In this document: piece after piece, positions 24,418-32,265 of the stretch
Numbering within the stretch: position 1 is the stretch's first letter
Layout: each line of letters starts with the position of its first letter
Source: Gammaproteobacteria bacterium
GTDB lineage: Bacteria; Pseudomonadota; Gammaproteobacteria; Arenicellales; Poriferihabitantaceae
Assembly: GCA_011523765.1 (NCBI GenBank)
Contig: WTGA01000072.1
Location: 1,409 to 33,673 of the forward strand
DNA length: 32,265 nt
Reading direction: 5' to 3'
Translations under genes and position numbers: made by a program
Notes under the pieces: generated by a model
Seen by the model: only the letters and a program-made list of their open reading frames with translations
Told to the model about the DNA's origin: nothing
The model's database searches: none

Positions 24418-26759
24418 GCTTTCTCCAGCGTCACCGGAACCTGCCCGCCCAGGGGCGTGGTTTCCGGGAATCCGGCCGGGATATAGGCGGCATTGCCCGG
24501 TACCCGGCGGTCGGCCCTGAGCGGCAACACCGCCTGTCCCGTGCCGTTGCGGACCCGGACCGTATTGCCGGCGGCGAGATTCAGCCGTTGTGCCGTGTCC
24601 GGATGAACGGTCACCGCGGGGGGCGGGTTGTCGGCGGTCCGCTGCAGGGCCCCGGCATGGCGCAGCGTCGGGTCCAGGCGGTACATCGGGGTCTCCGCAA
24701 TCCGCAGCAGGCCTTCGCCCCGGGGAGATTTCGGGTTCCCGGCCTGCCACCGGGTGAATCTTGCCGATGGTGAAATGCCGGAAAGATCGAGGGCGGATTC
24801 GAGTTCCCCGGAAACATCGTCCAGGGTGATGTAGTCAAACCCTTCCTGTCCAAGGAAATTGCCCAGCACCCGGAGGATTTTCCAGGCCGGGCGGGATTCT
24901 CCACGGGGAGAAGCGGCGACGCCGGCCTGCTGTACCCGGCCTTCGCAATTCACATACGTCCCGGCGGATTCTGCAAAAGCGGCCATGGGCAGCAGTGCAT
25001 CGGCATACTGCATCACGGATTCGCTTTTGAACGCACTGATCTGGACCACGAATCCGGCCTTTTCCAGGGCATTGAAGGCCGCTTTCCCGTGAAGGCTGTC
25101 CAGTTCCGGCTCGGTTCCAAGCAGGATCATGGCATCCAGCCCCGCATTCAGCATTTGCCCCGCGTTCAGGCCCCCGCTGCCGGGCAGGCAGTTGGCCAGC
25201 CAGCCCGCGGCGCTGTTGGCCGGGGCCAGGATGGCCAGCTTGCAGCCCGCGTGTTCGGCGATCCAGTGGGCGATCGCCTTGATGAGGCTCGCGTCGTCGT
25301 GTTGCTGGGCCAGGGCGCCAAGGACGATCAGGCCCTTTTCCCCGGCATCCACCAGGTTCTGCGCGGTCGTCTCCATGGGGCTTGCGGGGCCGATGCGGGC
25401 AATTTCGGGGGGCAGGGAGATCCCCTGGATCCCGGCCACGCTCTCGGCCAGTGCGCCCAGGTGGACGAGCATTTCCGCCCCCGGCGCCACCCGAAGTTCG
25501 GCGGTGTCAAAATTGAAGTCAAAATCCATCGGGTTGATCGCGCTCACCGAAGTGCCCGCTTTGAGTTGCCCCTGGCGCAACCGCAGGGACAGCAGGGGTT
25601 GTTCCTTGCGCAGGTTGGACCCCACCAGGACCACGGAATCGAGGTGATCGTATTCCCGGATGGGGACCTCTGATGCGGGGAACCGGGGGGCCACGGCATC
25701 GTCGCGAAAGTCACATTGCTGCAGCCGGTGATCAATGTTTTCGCTGCCCAGGCTGCGCAGCAGTTTTTGCAGCAGGTAAAATTCCTGCAGGGTTGACGCC
25801 GGGGAGGCCAGGGCCCCCACCGCGGAGGGCGAGGCAGTCTCGATCACGGCCCGGATTCCCTTCGCGGCATGAAGAAGGGCCGCCTCCCAGCCGGTCTCCT
25901 TCCATTCGCCGTCTTCCCGGATCATGGGCTGTGTGAGCCGGTTTTCACTGTTGACGGCTTCGTAGCTGAACCGGTCGCGGTCGGCCAGCCAGCAATCGTT
26001 GATGTCGGCATTTTCGAGGGGCAGCACCCGTTCAACCTGGTCGCGCAGTGTCTGGATATTGATATTGGTCCCCAGGCAGTCATGGGGGCTGATTCCGGGA
26101 TGGCTGCGCAGTTCCCACGAGCGGGCGGCAAAACGGTAGGGCCGGGAAGTCAGCGCCCCGACCGGGCACAAGTCAATGATGTTGCCGGATACTTCGGAGT
26201 CGATGGACCGGTTCAGGAAGGTATTGATGGTCATGGACTCTCCCCGTCCCGGTGCCCCCATCTCCATGACCCCGGCCACTTCCTCGCCGAAACGGACACA
26301 GCGCGTGCAGTGAATGCAACGCGTCATTTCGGTGGCGATCAGGGGCCCGATGTCGTGGCTGGGGACCGAGCGCTTGCGTTCCATGAAACGGGAATCATCC
26401 TTGCCGTACCCCATGGCCTGGTCCTGCAGCGGGCATTCCCCGCCCTGGTCGCAGACCGGGCAGTCCAGCGGGTGGTTGATGAGCAGGAATTCCATCGTCC
26501 CTTCCTGGGCCGTCCGCGCGATGTCGGACCGGGTGAACACCTTCATGCCGTCCATCACCGGGGTTGCGCAGGCCGGCAGGGGCTTCGGCGCCCTTTCCAC
26601 TTCAACCAGGCACATTCGGCAGTTGGCGGCGACCGACAACCGGTCGTGATAGCAAAAACGCGGAATGTAAATATCGTTGCGGTCGGTGACGCAAATCAGC
26701 ATTTCACCGGCTTCGGCTTCCAGCGGCCGGCCATCCACTTCAATGGTGACGGCACTCAT
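24414..26759 (-). CDS. nuoG: NADH-quinone oxidoreductase subunit G
   Basis: Large Fe-S subunit of the complex I electron-input arm, 781 residues, shorter than E. coli NuoG. Cluster ligands: [2Fe-2S] C36, C47, C50, C64; N5 His96, C100, C103, C109; N4 C148, C151, C154, C198. The off-pathway N7 cluster seems absent, since only C228 remains where a CxxCxxxC set is found in E. coli. The rest is the inactive molybdopterin-oxidoreductase fold, ending in the beta-barrel domain ([14 protein letters not shown]). ATG overlaps the nuoF stop by four bases. Confidence 0.97.
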   Translation of the reverse strand: MSAVTIEVDGRPLEAEAGEMLICVTDRNDIYIPRFCYHDRLSVAANCRMCLVEVERAPKPLPACATPVMDGMKVFTRSDIARTAQEGTMEFLLINHPLDCPVCDQGGECPLQDQAMGYGKDDSRFMERKRSVPSHDIGPLIATEMTRCIHCTRCVRFGEEVAGVMEMGAPGRGESMTINTFLNRSIDSEVSGNIIDLCPVGALTSRPYRFAARSWELRSHPGISPHDCLGTNINIQTLRDQVERVLPLENADINDCWLADRDRFSYEAVNSENRLTQPMIREDGEWKETGWEAALLHAAKGIRAVIETASPSAVGALASPASTLQEFYLLQKLLRSLGSENIDHRLQQCDFRDDAVAPRFPASEVPIREYDHLDSVVLVGSNLRKEQPLLSLRLRQGQLKAGTSVSAINPMDFDFNFDTAELRVAPGAEMLVHLGALAESVAGIQGISLPPEIARIGPASPMETTAQNLVDAGEKGLIVLGALAQQHDDASLIKAIAHWIAEHAGCKLAILAPANSAAGWLANCLPGSGGLNAGQMLNAGLDAMILLGTEPELDSLHGKAAFNALEKAGFVVQISAFKSESVMQYADALLPMAAFAESAGTYVNCEGRVQQAGVAASPRGESRPAWKILRVLGNFLGQEGFDYITLDDVSGELESALDLSGISPSARFTRWQAGNPKSPRGEGLLRIAETPMYRLDPTLRHAGALQRTADNPPPAVTVHPDTAQRLNLAAGNTVRVRNGTGQAVLPLRADRRVPGNAAYIPAGFPETTPLGGQVPVTLEKA

Positions 26760-28075
26760 GCGGCGTTCCGGTCCGGGATACCGTCCGCAATTTTCGCTTC
26801 GAATTCATGACGGTAATGTTTCAGAAAGCTTTGTACCGGCCAGGCGGCTGCATCGCCCAGGGCACAGATAGTGCGCCCCTCAATCCGGTTGGCCACGTCC
26901 AGCAGGGTATCCAGGTCCTGCATCGATCCGTGGCCACGGTTGATTCGTTTCAGGATCCGGTACAGCCATCCCGTGCCTTCCCGGCACGGCGTGCACTGTC
27001 CGCAGGATTCCTCATGGTAAAAATAGGCGATCCGTTCCAGGACGGCGACCATGTCGGTGGTTTCGTCCATGACAATGACGGATCCGGCACCCACCGCCGA
27101 GCCGTTGTCCCGGAGCGAATCATAGTCCATGTTCGATTTCAGGATATTCTCGGCGGGCATCACCGGGACCGAGGAGCCCCCGGGAATCACGGCCTTGAGC
27201 TTCCGGCCCTTCCACACGCCGCCCGCCCTGGCCAGCAGTTCGCGAAACGGCGTCCCCATCTTGATTTCATAGTTGCCCGGACGTTCGACATGTCCGGTCA
27301 CGGAAAAGACTTTCACGCCGCCGGAATTTTCCACACCGAGATATTTGAACCATTCGCCCTGCATCCATTGGCCGTTTGCCCGCAGGATCGCCGGGACCGA
27401 TGCGTAGGATTCCGTGTTGTTGATGGTCGTGGGCTTGCCGTACAACCCGAAGGCGGCGGGGAAGGGCGGCTTGAACCGCGGCTCCCCTTTCTTGCCTTCC
27501 AGGGAATTGAGCAGTGCGGTTTCTTCCCCGCAGATATAGGCCCCCGCGCCGAGGTGGGAATACAGGTCGAAATCGAATCCCGAACCGAGGATATTCCGGC
27601 CCAGGTACCCGGCCTCATAGGCTTCTTTCATGGCCACTTCCATGACTTCATAGGGTTCCCAGAATTCCCCGCGCATGTAGTTGTACCCCACGGTCGCCCC
27701 CATGACATACCCCCCGATGGCCATGCCTTCGATCAGCGCGTGGGGGTTGAGGCGCAGGATGTCCCGGTCCTTGCAGGTGCCCGGTTCTCCCTCGTCCGAG
27801 TTGCACACCACATATTTCTGCACCGCGGACTTCCTGGGCATGAAACTCCATTTGACGCCCACCGGGAATCCGGCTCCGCCGCGGCCCCGGATATTGGAGG
27901 TCTTGAGAGCTTCCACGATCTCTTCAGGGGGGACCTGTTCCGCCAGGACCCTGGTCAGTGCGGCGTATCCCCCGTTTGCCCGGTAACTTTCCAGGGCCCA
28001 GGGAGTCTCGATGGACCGGCTGGGCAGGCAGACATTGCAGGATTCGCGCAGGGAACTGAACCGGTCGGCAATCAT
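26756..28075 (-). CDS. nuoF: NADH-quinone oxidoreductase subunit F
   Basis: NADH-oxidising subunit of complex I; binds NADH, FMN and cluster N3. Of 439 residues, the glycine-rich [14 protein letters not shown] (63-76) and [19 protein letters not shown] (177-195) form the NADH/FMN site, and C358, C361, C364 and C404 bind the [4Fe-4S] cluster ([12 protein letters not shown]). Two extra cysteines near the N-terminus (13 and 16) have no assigned role. Start and stop overlap nuoE and nuoG by four bases each. Confidence 0.98.
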   Translation of the reverse strand: MIADRFSSLRESCNVCLPSRSIETPWALESYRANGGYAALTRVLAEQVPPEEIVEALKTSNIRGRGGAGFPVGVKWSFMPRKSAVQKYVVCNSDEGEPGTCKDRDILRLNPHALIEGMAIGGYVMGATVGYNYMRGEFWEPYEVMEVAMKEAYEAGYLGRNILGSGFDFDLYSHLGAGAYICGEETALLNSLEGKKGEPRFKPPFPAAFGLYGKPTTINNTESYASVPAILRANGQWMQGEWFKYLGVENSGGVKVFSVTGHVERPGNYEIKMGTPFRELLARAGGVWKGRKLKAVIPGGSSVPVMPAENILKSNMDYDSLRDNGSAVGAGSVIVMDETTDMVAVLERIAYFYHEESCGQCTPCREGTGWLYRILKRINRGHGSMQDLDTLLDVANRIEGRTICALGDAAAWPVQSFLKHYRHEFEAKIADGIPDRNAA

Positions 28076-28566
28076 GCGAGTTCCTCCAGTACGGCATCGA
28101 CTTTTTCCGGAGTCAGGTTTTCATAGTAGTCCCGGCCGATCTGCATCATCGGCGCCCCGGCACAGGCGGCCAGGCATTCCACTTCCTTCAGGGTGAACCG
28201 CCCGTCTTCCGTGGTTTCCCCCCAGCCGACGCCCAGCCTGCTTTTCAGGTGTTCGGCGATGACATCGCAGCCCCGCAGCATGCAGGATATATTGGTGCAG
28301 ACGCTGATCTTGTGCCGTCCGACCGGATGCAGGTCATACATCGAGTAGAACGTGGCGACTTCATAGGCCCGCACCGGCGGCACCTGGATGAGCCGGGCCA
28401 CATATTCGATGGTCTCGCTGGACAGCCAGTTCCGTTCGTCCTGGGCAATGCGCAGGGCCGCAAGCAGGGCCGACTGTCGCCGGTCATCGGGATACTTGGC
28501 CAGTTCCCGGTCAATCTCCCGGAGGGCCGCATCGGACAGCGGGGGGGTATTTTCCGGGGTGCTCAC
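28072..28566 (-). CDS. nuoE: NADH-quinone oxidoreductase subunit E
   Basis: Thioredoxin-like [2Fe-2S] subunit (cluster N1a) that pairs with NuoF, 164 residues. The cluster ligands are C90, C95, C131 and C135 (CTNISC and CLAACAGAP). The N-terminal helical bundle is complete (about 10-75). The start is GTG and overlaps the nuoD stop in a GTGA; the stop overlaps the nuoF ATG. Confidence 0.97.
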   Translation of the reverse strand: MSTPENTPPLSDAALREIDRELAKYPDDRRQSALLAALRIAQDERNWLSSETIEYVARLIQVPPVRAYEVATFYSMYDLHPVGRHKISVCTNISCMLRGCDVIAEHLKSRLGVGWGETTEDGRFTLKEVECLAACAGAPMMQIGRDYYENLTPEKVDAVLEELA

Positions 28567-29816
28567 CGGTCGATCTCCCCGAACACGATATCCTGGGTGC
28601 CGATGATGGCCACCATGTCTGCCAGCATGTGGCCCGTGGACATTTCATTCAGCGCGGCCAGATGGGCAAACCCGGGAGCACGGATCTTCACCCGGTAGGG
28701 CTTGTTCGCGCCGTCCGAGACCATGTAGATGCCGAATTCTCCCTTGGGGTGCTCGATCGACGCATAGGCTTCGCCCGCGGGAACGCAGAATCCTTCGGTA
28801 AACAGCTTGAAGTGATGGATCAGGGATTCCATGTCGCCCTTCATCTGCTCCCGGGAGGGCGGGCTGAGCTTGTGGTCATCCAGCATGACGGGTCCGGGAT
28901 GGTTGCGCAGCCACTCCACGCACTGCCGGATAATGCGGGTGGATTGCCGCATTTCCTCAACGCGTATCAGGTAGCGGTCATAGCAATCCCCGTTGGTTCC
29001 GACCGGGATGTCGAAATCCATCCGGTCATAGACTTCGTAGGGCTGTTTCTTGCGCAGGTCCCACTCGATCCCCGAACCCCGGAGCATCGGGCCGGTAAAC
29101 CCGAGTGCCTTGGCCCTTTCCGGTGCCACCACCGCGATATCGACGGTCCGCTGTTTCCAGATGCGGTTGTCACTGAGCAGGGTTTCGTACTCGTCCACGC
29201 AGGCCGGGAACCGGGCGGTGAACGCCTCGATAAAATCGAGCAGGGTGCCTTCGCGATCCGCATTCCGGGCCCGGGTTTCCGCTTCGGTATGCCGGTCGGT
29301 GGGAGCGTGCCGGGGCATGTGGTCGGGCAGGTCACGATAGACCCCCCCGGGCCGGTAATAGGTCGCATGCATGCGGGCCCCGGAAACCGCCTCATAGCAG
29401 TCCATCAGGTCTTCACGTTCGCGGAAGCAGTACAAAAAGACGGTCATGGCCCCGATATCGAGGGCGTGGGCCCCGAGCCACAGGCAGTGATTCAGGATCC
29501 GGGTGATTTCGTCAAACATCACCCGGATATACTGGGCCCGCAGGGGAGGCGTGACCCCCAGCAATTTCTCAATGGCCAGGACATACGCGTGCTCGTTGCA
29601 CATCATGGACACGTAGTCCAGGCGGTCCATGTAGCCGATACTCTGGTTGTAGGGCTTGGTTTCCGCCAGTTTTTCAGTCCCGCGGTGGAGCAGTCCGATA
29701 TGCGGGTCGCACCGTTCGATCACTTCCCCGTCCATTTCCATGATCACCCGCAACACGCCGTGGGCCGCGGGGTGCTGGGGTCCGAAATTCATGGTGTAGT
29801 TCCGGATCTCGGCCAT
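28563..29816 (-). CDS. nuoD: NADH-quinone oxidoreductase subunit D
   Basis: The 49-kDa-type subunit of complex I, descended from the NiFe-hydrogenase large subunit, which forms the quinone headgroup site next to cluster N2. The 417 residues include [27 protein letters not shown] with quinone-site histidines, and [13 protein letters not shown]. The hydrogenase metal cysteines are absent, as normal. It is separate from nuoC: the nuoC stop and the nuoD ATG share one base (TAATG). Confidence 0.98.
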   Translation of the reverse strand: MAEIRNYTMNFGPQHPAAHGVLRVIMEMDGEVIERCDPHIGLLHRGTEKLAETKPYNQSIGYMDRLDYVSMMCNEHAYVLAIEKLLGVTPPLRAQYIRVMFDEITRILNHCLWLGAHALDIGAMTVFLYCFREREDLMDCYEAVSGARMHATYYRPGGVYRDLPDHMPRHAPTDRHTEAETRARNADREGTLLDFIEAFTARFPACVDEYETLLSDNRIWKQRTVDIAVVAPERAKALGFTGPMLRGSGIEWDLRKKQPYEVYDRMDFDIPVGTNGDCYDRYLIRVEEMRQSTRIIRQCVEWLRNHPGPVMLDDHKLSPPSREQMKGDMESLIHHFKLFTEGFCVPAGEAYASIEHPKGEFGIYMVSDGANKPYRVKIRAPGFAHLAALNEMSTGHMLADMVAIIGTQDIVFGEIDR

Positions 29817-30439
29817 TATCCGGCCTCCTCCGGGCGCGGGTTCCTGGCCGCTGAATCCTTCTGGATGGTCCGGGGGACCAGGATCCGGTCATCAATCTCC
29901 ACGGGTTCATACACGACGCGGCCCTTTTCCGCGTCATAGCGCATTTCCACGTGGCCGGACAGGGGAAAGTCCTTTCGGAAAGGGTGGCCGATGAACCCGT
30001 AATCCGTCAACAGGCGCCGCAGGTCCGGATGATCCGTAAAGAGGATGCCGTACAGGTCGAACGCCTCGCGCTCAAACCAGTCCGCTGCCGGCCAGATCTC
30101 CATGACGGAAGGAAGGGTCGGGTGGTCGTCGTCCAGTTCCGCCCGCAGGCGTATCCGGACATTGTGCCGGAGGGACAGCAAATGGTAGACGACGCAATAC
30201 CGCTTCCCGGGCCACGGCTTGCCGTTTTCTTCGGCACCGTAGTGGGAATAGTCCATTCCGCACAGGTCGATCAGCTGTTCAAACCGGGTGCGGGGATCGT
30301 CCCGGAGCGCCCGGCAAACCGACCGCACCGAAGCGGCCTCGATTTCGCAGGTGATCTCGTTCATGGCGGTGCGGACGGAAACCAGTGCCTCGCCGAGCAA
30401 TGGAGGCAGGTGCTCCCGCATTTGAGATAGACTGGCCAT
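29816..30439 (-). CDS. nuoC: NADH-quinone oxidoreductase subunit C
   Basis: The 30-kDa-type peripheral subunit of complex I, 207 residues from the ATG at 30439. The frame continues to 30523 but the extra residues are unlike the family and overlap nuoB. Signatures are the [16 protein letters not shown] strand region, [20 protein letters not shown], and [20 protein letters not shown]. It begins 40 bases after nuoB. Confidence 0.97.
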   Translation of the reverse strand: MASLSQMREHLPPLLGEALVSVRTAMNEITCEIEAASVRSVCRALRDDPRTRFEQLIDLCGMDYSHYGAEENGKPWPGKRYCVVYHLLSLRHNVRIRLRAELDDDHPTLPSVMEIWPAADWFEREAFDLYGILFTDHPDLRRLLTDYGFIGHPFRKDFPLSGHVEMRYDAEKGRVVYEPVEIDDRILVPRTIQKDSAARNPRPEEAG

Positions 30440-30479
30440 TGTGAACTGCTGCGTATTCCTGTTCGGGCGATCCGGTGGG

Positions 30480-30989
30480 CTAAGCCGGCCGCACCGGATC
30501 CGGGTCCGGCGCCGGGCGGGCAATGGTGTTGGTCTTTTTGATTTTCTTTTGCAGCTGCAAAATGCCGTAAATCAGGGCTTCAGCGGTCGGCGGGCAGCCC
30601 GGGACATAGACATCCACCGGAATGATCCGGTCGCATCCCCGTACCACGGAATAGGAATAGTGGTAGTAGCCGCCGCCGTTGGCGCAGGACCCCATGGAAA
30701 TCACCCAGCGCGGCTCCGCCATCTGGTCATACACTTTCCGCAGGGCGGGTGCCATCTTGTTGGTCAGGGTTCCGGCAACGATCATGACATCCGACTGCCG
30801 GGGGCTGGGACGGAAAATGATGCCGAAACGATCCAGGTCATAGCGTGCGGCCCCGGCCTGCATCATTTCGACCGCGCAGCAGGCGAGCCCGAACGTCATG
30901 GGCCACATGGAACCCGTGCGGGCCCAGTTGATCAGTTCATCCAGTTTTGCCGTCGCAAAACCTTCCTGCAGGGTGCCTTCAAGTGCCAT
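30480..30989 (-). CDS. nuoB: NADH-quinone oxidoreductase subunit B
   Basis: Subunit holding the terminal cluster N2, which passes electrons to quinone. The 169 residues include the tandem cysteines C37-C38 ([11 protein letters not shown]), C102 (MGSCANGGG) and C132 (VPGCPPT), the complete N2 ligand set. It starts 12 bases after the nuoA stop. Confidence 0.98.
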   Translation of the reverse strand: MALEGTLQEGFATAKLDELINWARTGSMWPMTFGLACCAVEMMQAGAARYDLDRFGIIFRPSPRQSDVMIVAGTLTNKMAPALRKVYDQMAEPRWVISMGSCANGGGYYHYSYSVVRGCDRIIPVDVYVPGCPPTAEALIYGILQLQKKIKKTNTIARPAPDPDPVRPA

Positions 30990-31001
30990 GTGTTTTCCTC
31001 C

Positions 31002-31358
31002 TCATTCCCAGTCCAGGGCGCCTTTCTTCCATTCGTAGATGAACCCGACCACCAGGACGCCAAGGAACAGCATCATTGCCCAGAACCCGAACACATCGAT
31101 TTCATCGAGCACGATGGCCCAGGGAAACAAGAACGCGATTTCAAGATCAAAAATAATGAACAGAATGGCCACCAGGTAATACCGGACATCGAATTTCATC
31201 CTCGAATCCTCGAATGCCTCGAATCCGCATTCATAGGGGGAGAGTTTTTCGGCATCCGGTTTGTGGGGCCCGAGAACCTGGCCGGCGGCGAGTGCAACGA
31301 TTCCGACACCCAGTCCCACGCCGATAAACAGCAGGATTGGCAGGTAGTTGGCAAGCAA
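31002..31358 (-). CDS. nuoA: NADH-quinone oxidoreductase subunit A
   Basis: First gene of the complex I operon; a 118-residue membrane subunit with three hydrophobic helices. The loop between helices 1 and 2 has the conserved [21 protein letters not shown], here seen as [10 protein letters not shown] and the acidic helix FLIIFDLE-like [13 protein letters not shown]. The start is TTG at 31358 (Leu codon read as Met). It is supported by GGAG nine bases upstream and by the family N-terminus ([10 protein letters not shown]). No ATG alternative exists upstream. Confidence 0.96.
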   Translation of the reverse strand: MLANYLPILLFIGVGLGVGIVALAAGQVLGPHKPDAEKLSPYECGFEAFEDSRMKFDVRYYLVAILFIIFDLEIAFLFPWAIVLDEIDVFGFWAMMLFLGVLVVGFIYEWKKGALDWE

Positions 31359-31524
31359 GGGTATCTTCTCCGGTCGCTGTGTGGACAGTTGTTGTGGGTA
31401 CCTGGGAATGTATCGCCAAATTCAGTCAAAAACCATTGGTTCAACCGGTCACTTCCGCGAACAGGCCGGGTGTCGGCATCCGAACCGGGGCCCGCCAGGG
31501 AAAGAACCGTCGAAATGAACGCCT

Positions 31525-31530
31525 ATTTTA
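31525..31530 (-). promoter_or_regulatory. Possible nuo operon -10 box
   Basis: On the minus strand TAAAAT (31530-31525) is followed by AGGCGTTC, a -10-like pattern. The best -35 candidate, CTGTCA, is 19 bases upstream and weak. The leader would be about 160 bases. The gap 31359-31602 holds no tRNA or secG, which often precede nuoA in relatives. Confidence 0.35.
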
Positions 31531-31602
31531 AATCATTTGCGGGGATTCGTGACAGCTTTCGGCCCCGTCAGAATGGAATTTATTTCCCCGGGAAAAGCGG
31601 TT

Positions 31603-32223
31603 TCATCCCGTGCCGCCTCCAGCGCGCGTCTTCGGCACACCCGCCTGTCCCGGGCCGGGGCCGAAGCGTTTTTTCAGGGCATTGAGCAGCAGCCCGTAGG
31701 CGGGCAGGAACAGGGCAATGGAAACCACAATTTTGAAAACAAGGTCCGCGTGGGCGATTTCCAGCCAGTGCCCGGCCATGAACGCATCGGCGGAACGGTG
31801 AAACGCCACCGCGAAGAAAGTGTAGGTGTCCAGGATATTGGCAAAGAACGTGGAGACCAGGGGGGCCGGCCACCAGGCTGTGGTCCTTTCCCGGATACGC
31901 TGGAAGACCGTGATATCCAGCAGCTGGCCCACCAGGTAGGCCGTGCCGCTGGCCAGGCCGATTCGCCAGTCGGCCAGCCAGGCGCTGACCAGGATGGCCG
32001 GGATGTACGCCAGTCCCACAATGGTCCTCGCGGTTTTCTGGTTCGACAGCCGGACGGTGAGGTCCGTTGTCAGGATCACCAGCGGGAACACGAACATGGC
32101 GTAGGTGAAGTGGTGGCCGAGCAGGGACGCCGGGAACTGCACGGTATAATTGGCCAGGGCAATGACGAGGATATGAAAAACGGCCAGTTTGGCGACCAGG
32201 CCGGGGTCCGTGTTCCTGAACAT
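31603..32223 (-). CDS. yhhQ: Queuosine-precursor transporter, YhhQ family
   Basis: Inner-membrane transporter that salvages 7-cyano- or 7-aminomethyl-7-deazaguanine for queuosine in tRNA. The 206 residues have six hydrophobic segments and follow E. coli YhhQ closely: FHILVIALANYTVQFP, TDLTVRL, GQLLDITVFQRIRE, STFFANILDTYTFF, RSADAFMAGHWLEIA and FLPAYGLLLNALKKR. The charged C-terminal tail (about 188-206) is not conserved. AGGA nine bases before the ATG supports the start. It runs in the same direction as nuoA but 244 bases upstream, so it may be a separate unit. Confidence 0.94.
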   Translation of the reverse strand: MFRNTDPGLVAKLAVFHILVIALANYTVQFPASLLGHHFTYAMFVFPLVILTTDLTVRLSNQKTARTIVGLAYIPAILVSAWLADWRIGLASGTAYLVGQLLDITVFQRIRERTTAWWPAPLVSTFFANILDTYTFFAVAFHRSADAFMAGHWLEIAHADLVFKIVVSIALFLPAYGLLLNALKKRFGPGPGQAGVPKTRAGGGTG

Positions 32224-32265
32224 GGGATGGAGTCCTGTTTGGGGGGTGGGCGTACGGGTGCCGGC

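Noticed and set aside
31359-31602. tRNA gene upstream of nuoA (GGTTCAACC near 31438 looks like a T-arm)
   Set aside because: No flanking T-stem pairing, no acceptor stem or anticodon arm could be drawn on either strand.

Overview
The window reads as chromosome of a GC-rich (about 60% by eye) gammaproteobacterium. The evidence is the divergent metG / mrp-dcd arrangement, an E. coli-length MetG with a C-terminal tRNA-binding domain, a 14-gene nuo operon with separate nuoC and nuoD, and a YhhQ-type queuosine-precursor transporter. Arginine is written mostly as CGG and CCGG is conspicuously common. The exact lineage cannot be fixed from sequence alone.

Layout. (1) 1-396: a 23-bp tandem repeat at the window edge, then about 300 bases without a convincing gene. 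(2) 397-4222: core block with metG on the minus strand and mrp-dcd on the plus strand. (3) 4316-15530: an accessory stretch. It holds a small unknown acidic protein; a minus-strand oxygenase pair resembling TmpA/TmpB (trimethylaminoethylphosphonate to glycine betaine); an orphan 8-cysteine ferredoxin-like protein; a solitary hydantoinase-A-type protein; a large DNA-binding protein that joins an alpha-CTD-like element to a sigma-70 region-4-like HTH and further HTH-like segments; and a minus-strand pair made of a PuuA-like glutamine-synthetase homologue and a trimethylamine-dehydrogenase-family flavoprotein with an altered substrate pocket. (4) 15752-31358: ddl directly behind a complete minus-strand nuoABCDEFGHIJKLMN operon (respiratory complex I). 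(5) 31603-32223: yhhQ.

How the genes work together. The nuo genes encode NADH:quinone oxidoreductase, and the tight overlaps suggest one coupled transcript that may run on into ddl. The accessory stretch has a nitrogen/amine theme: TmpA/TmpB-like enzymes would release phosphate and glycine betaine from a quaternary-amine phosphonate, while the GS-like protein and the flavin amine dehydrogenase look like an amine-use operon, more likely for a primary amine or polyamine than for trimethylamine. The alpha-CTD/sigma-4 protein at 9.7-12.0 kb is the least explained gene and the best candidate for undescribed biology. No tRNA, rRNA, CRISPR array, insertion sequence or prophage was recognised.
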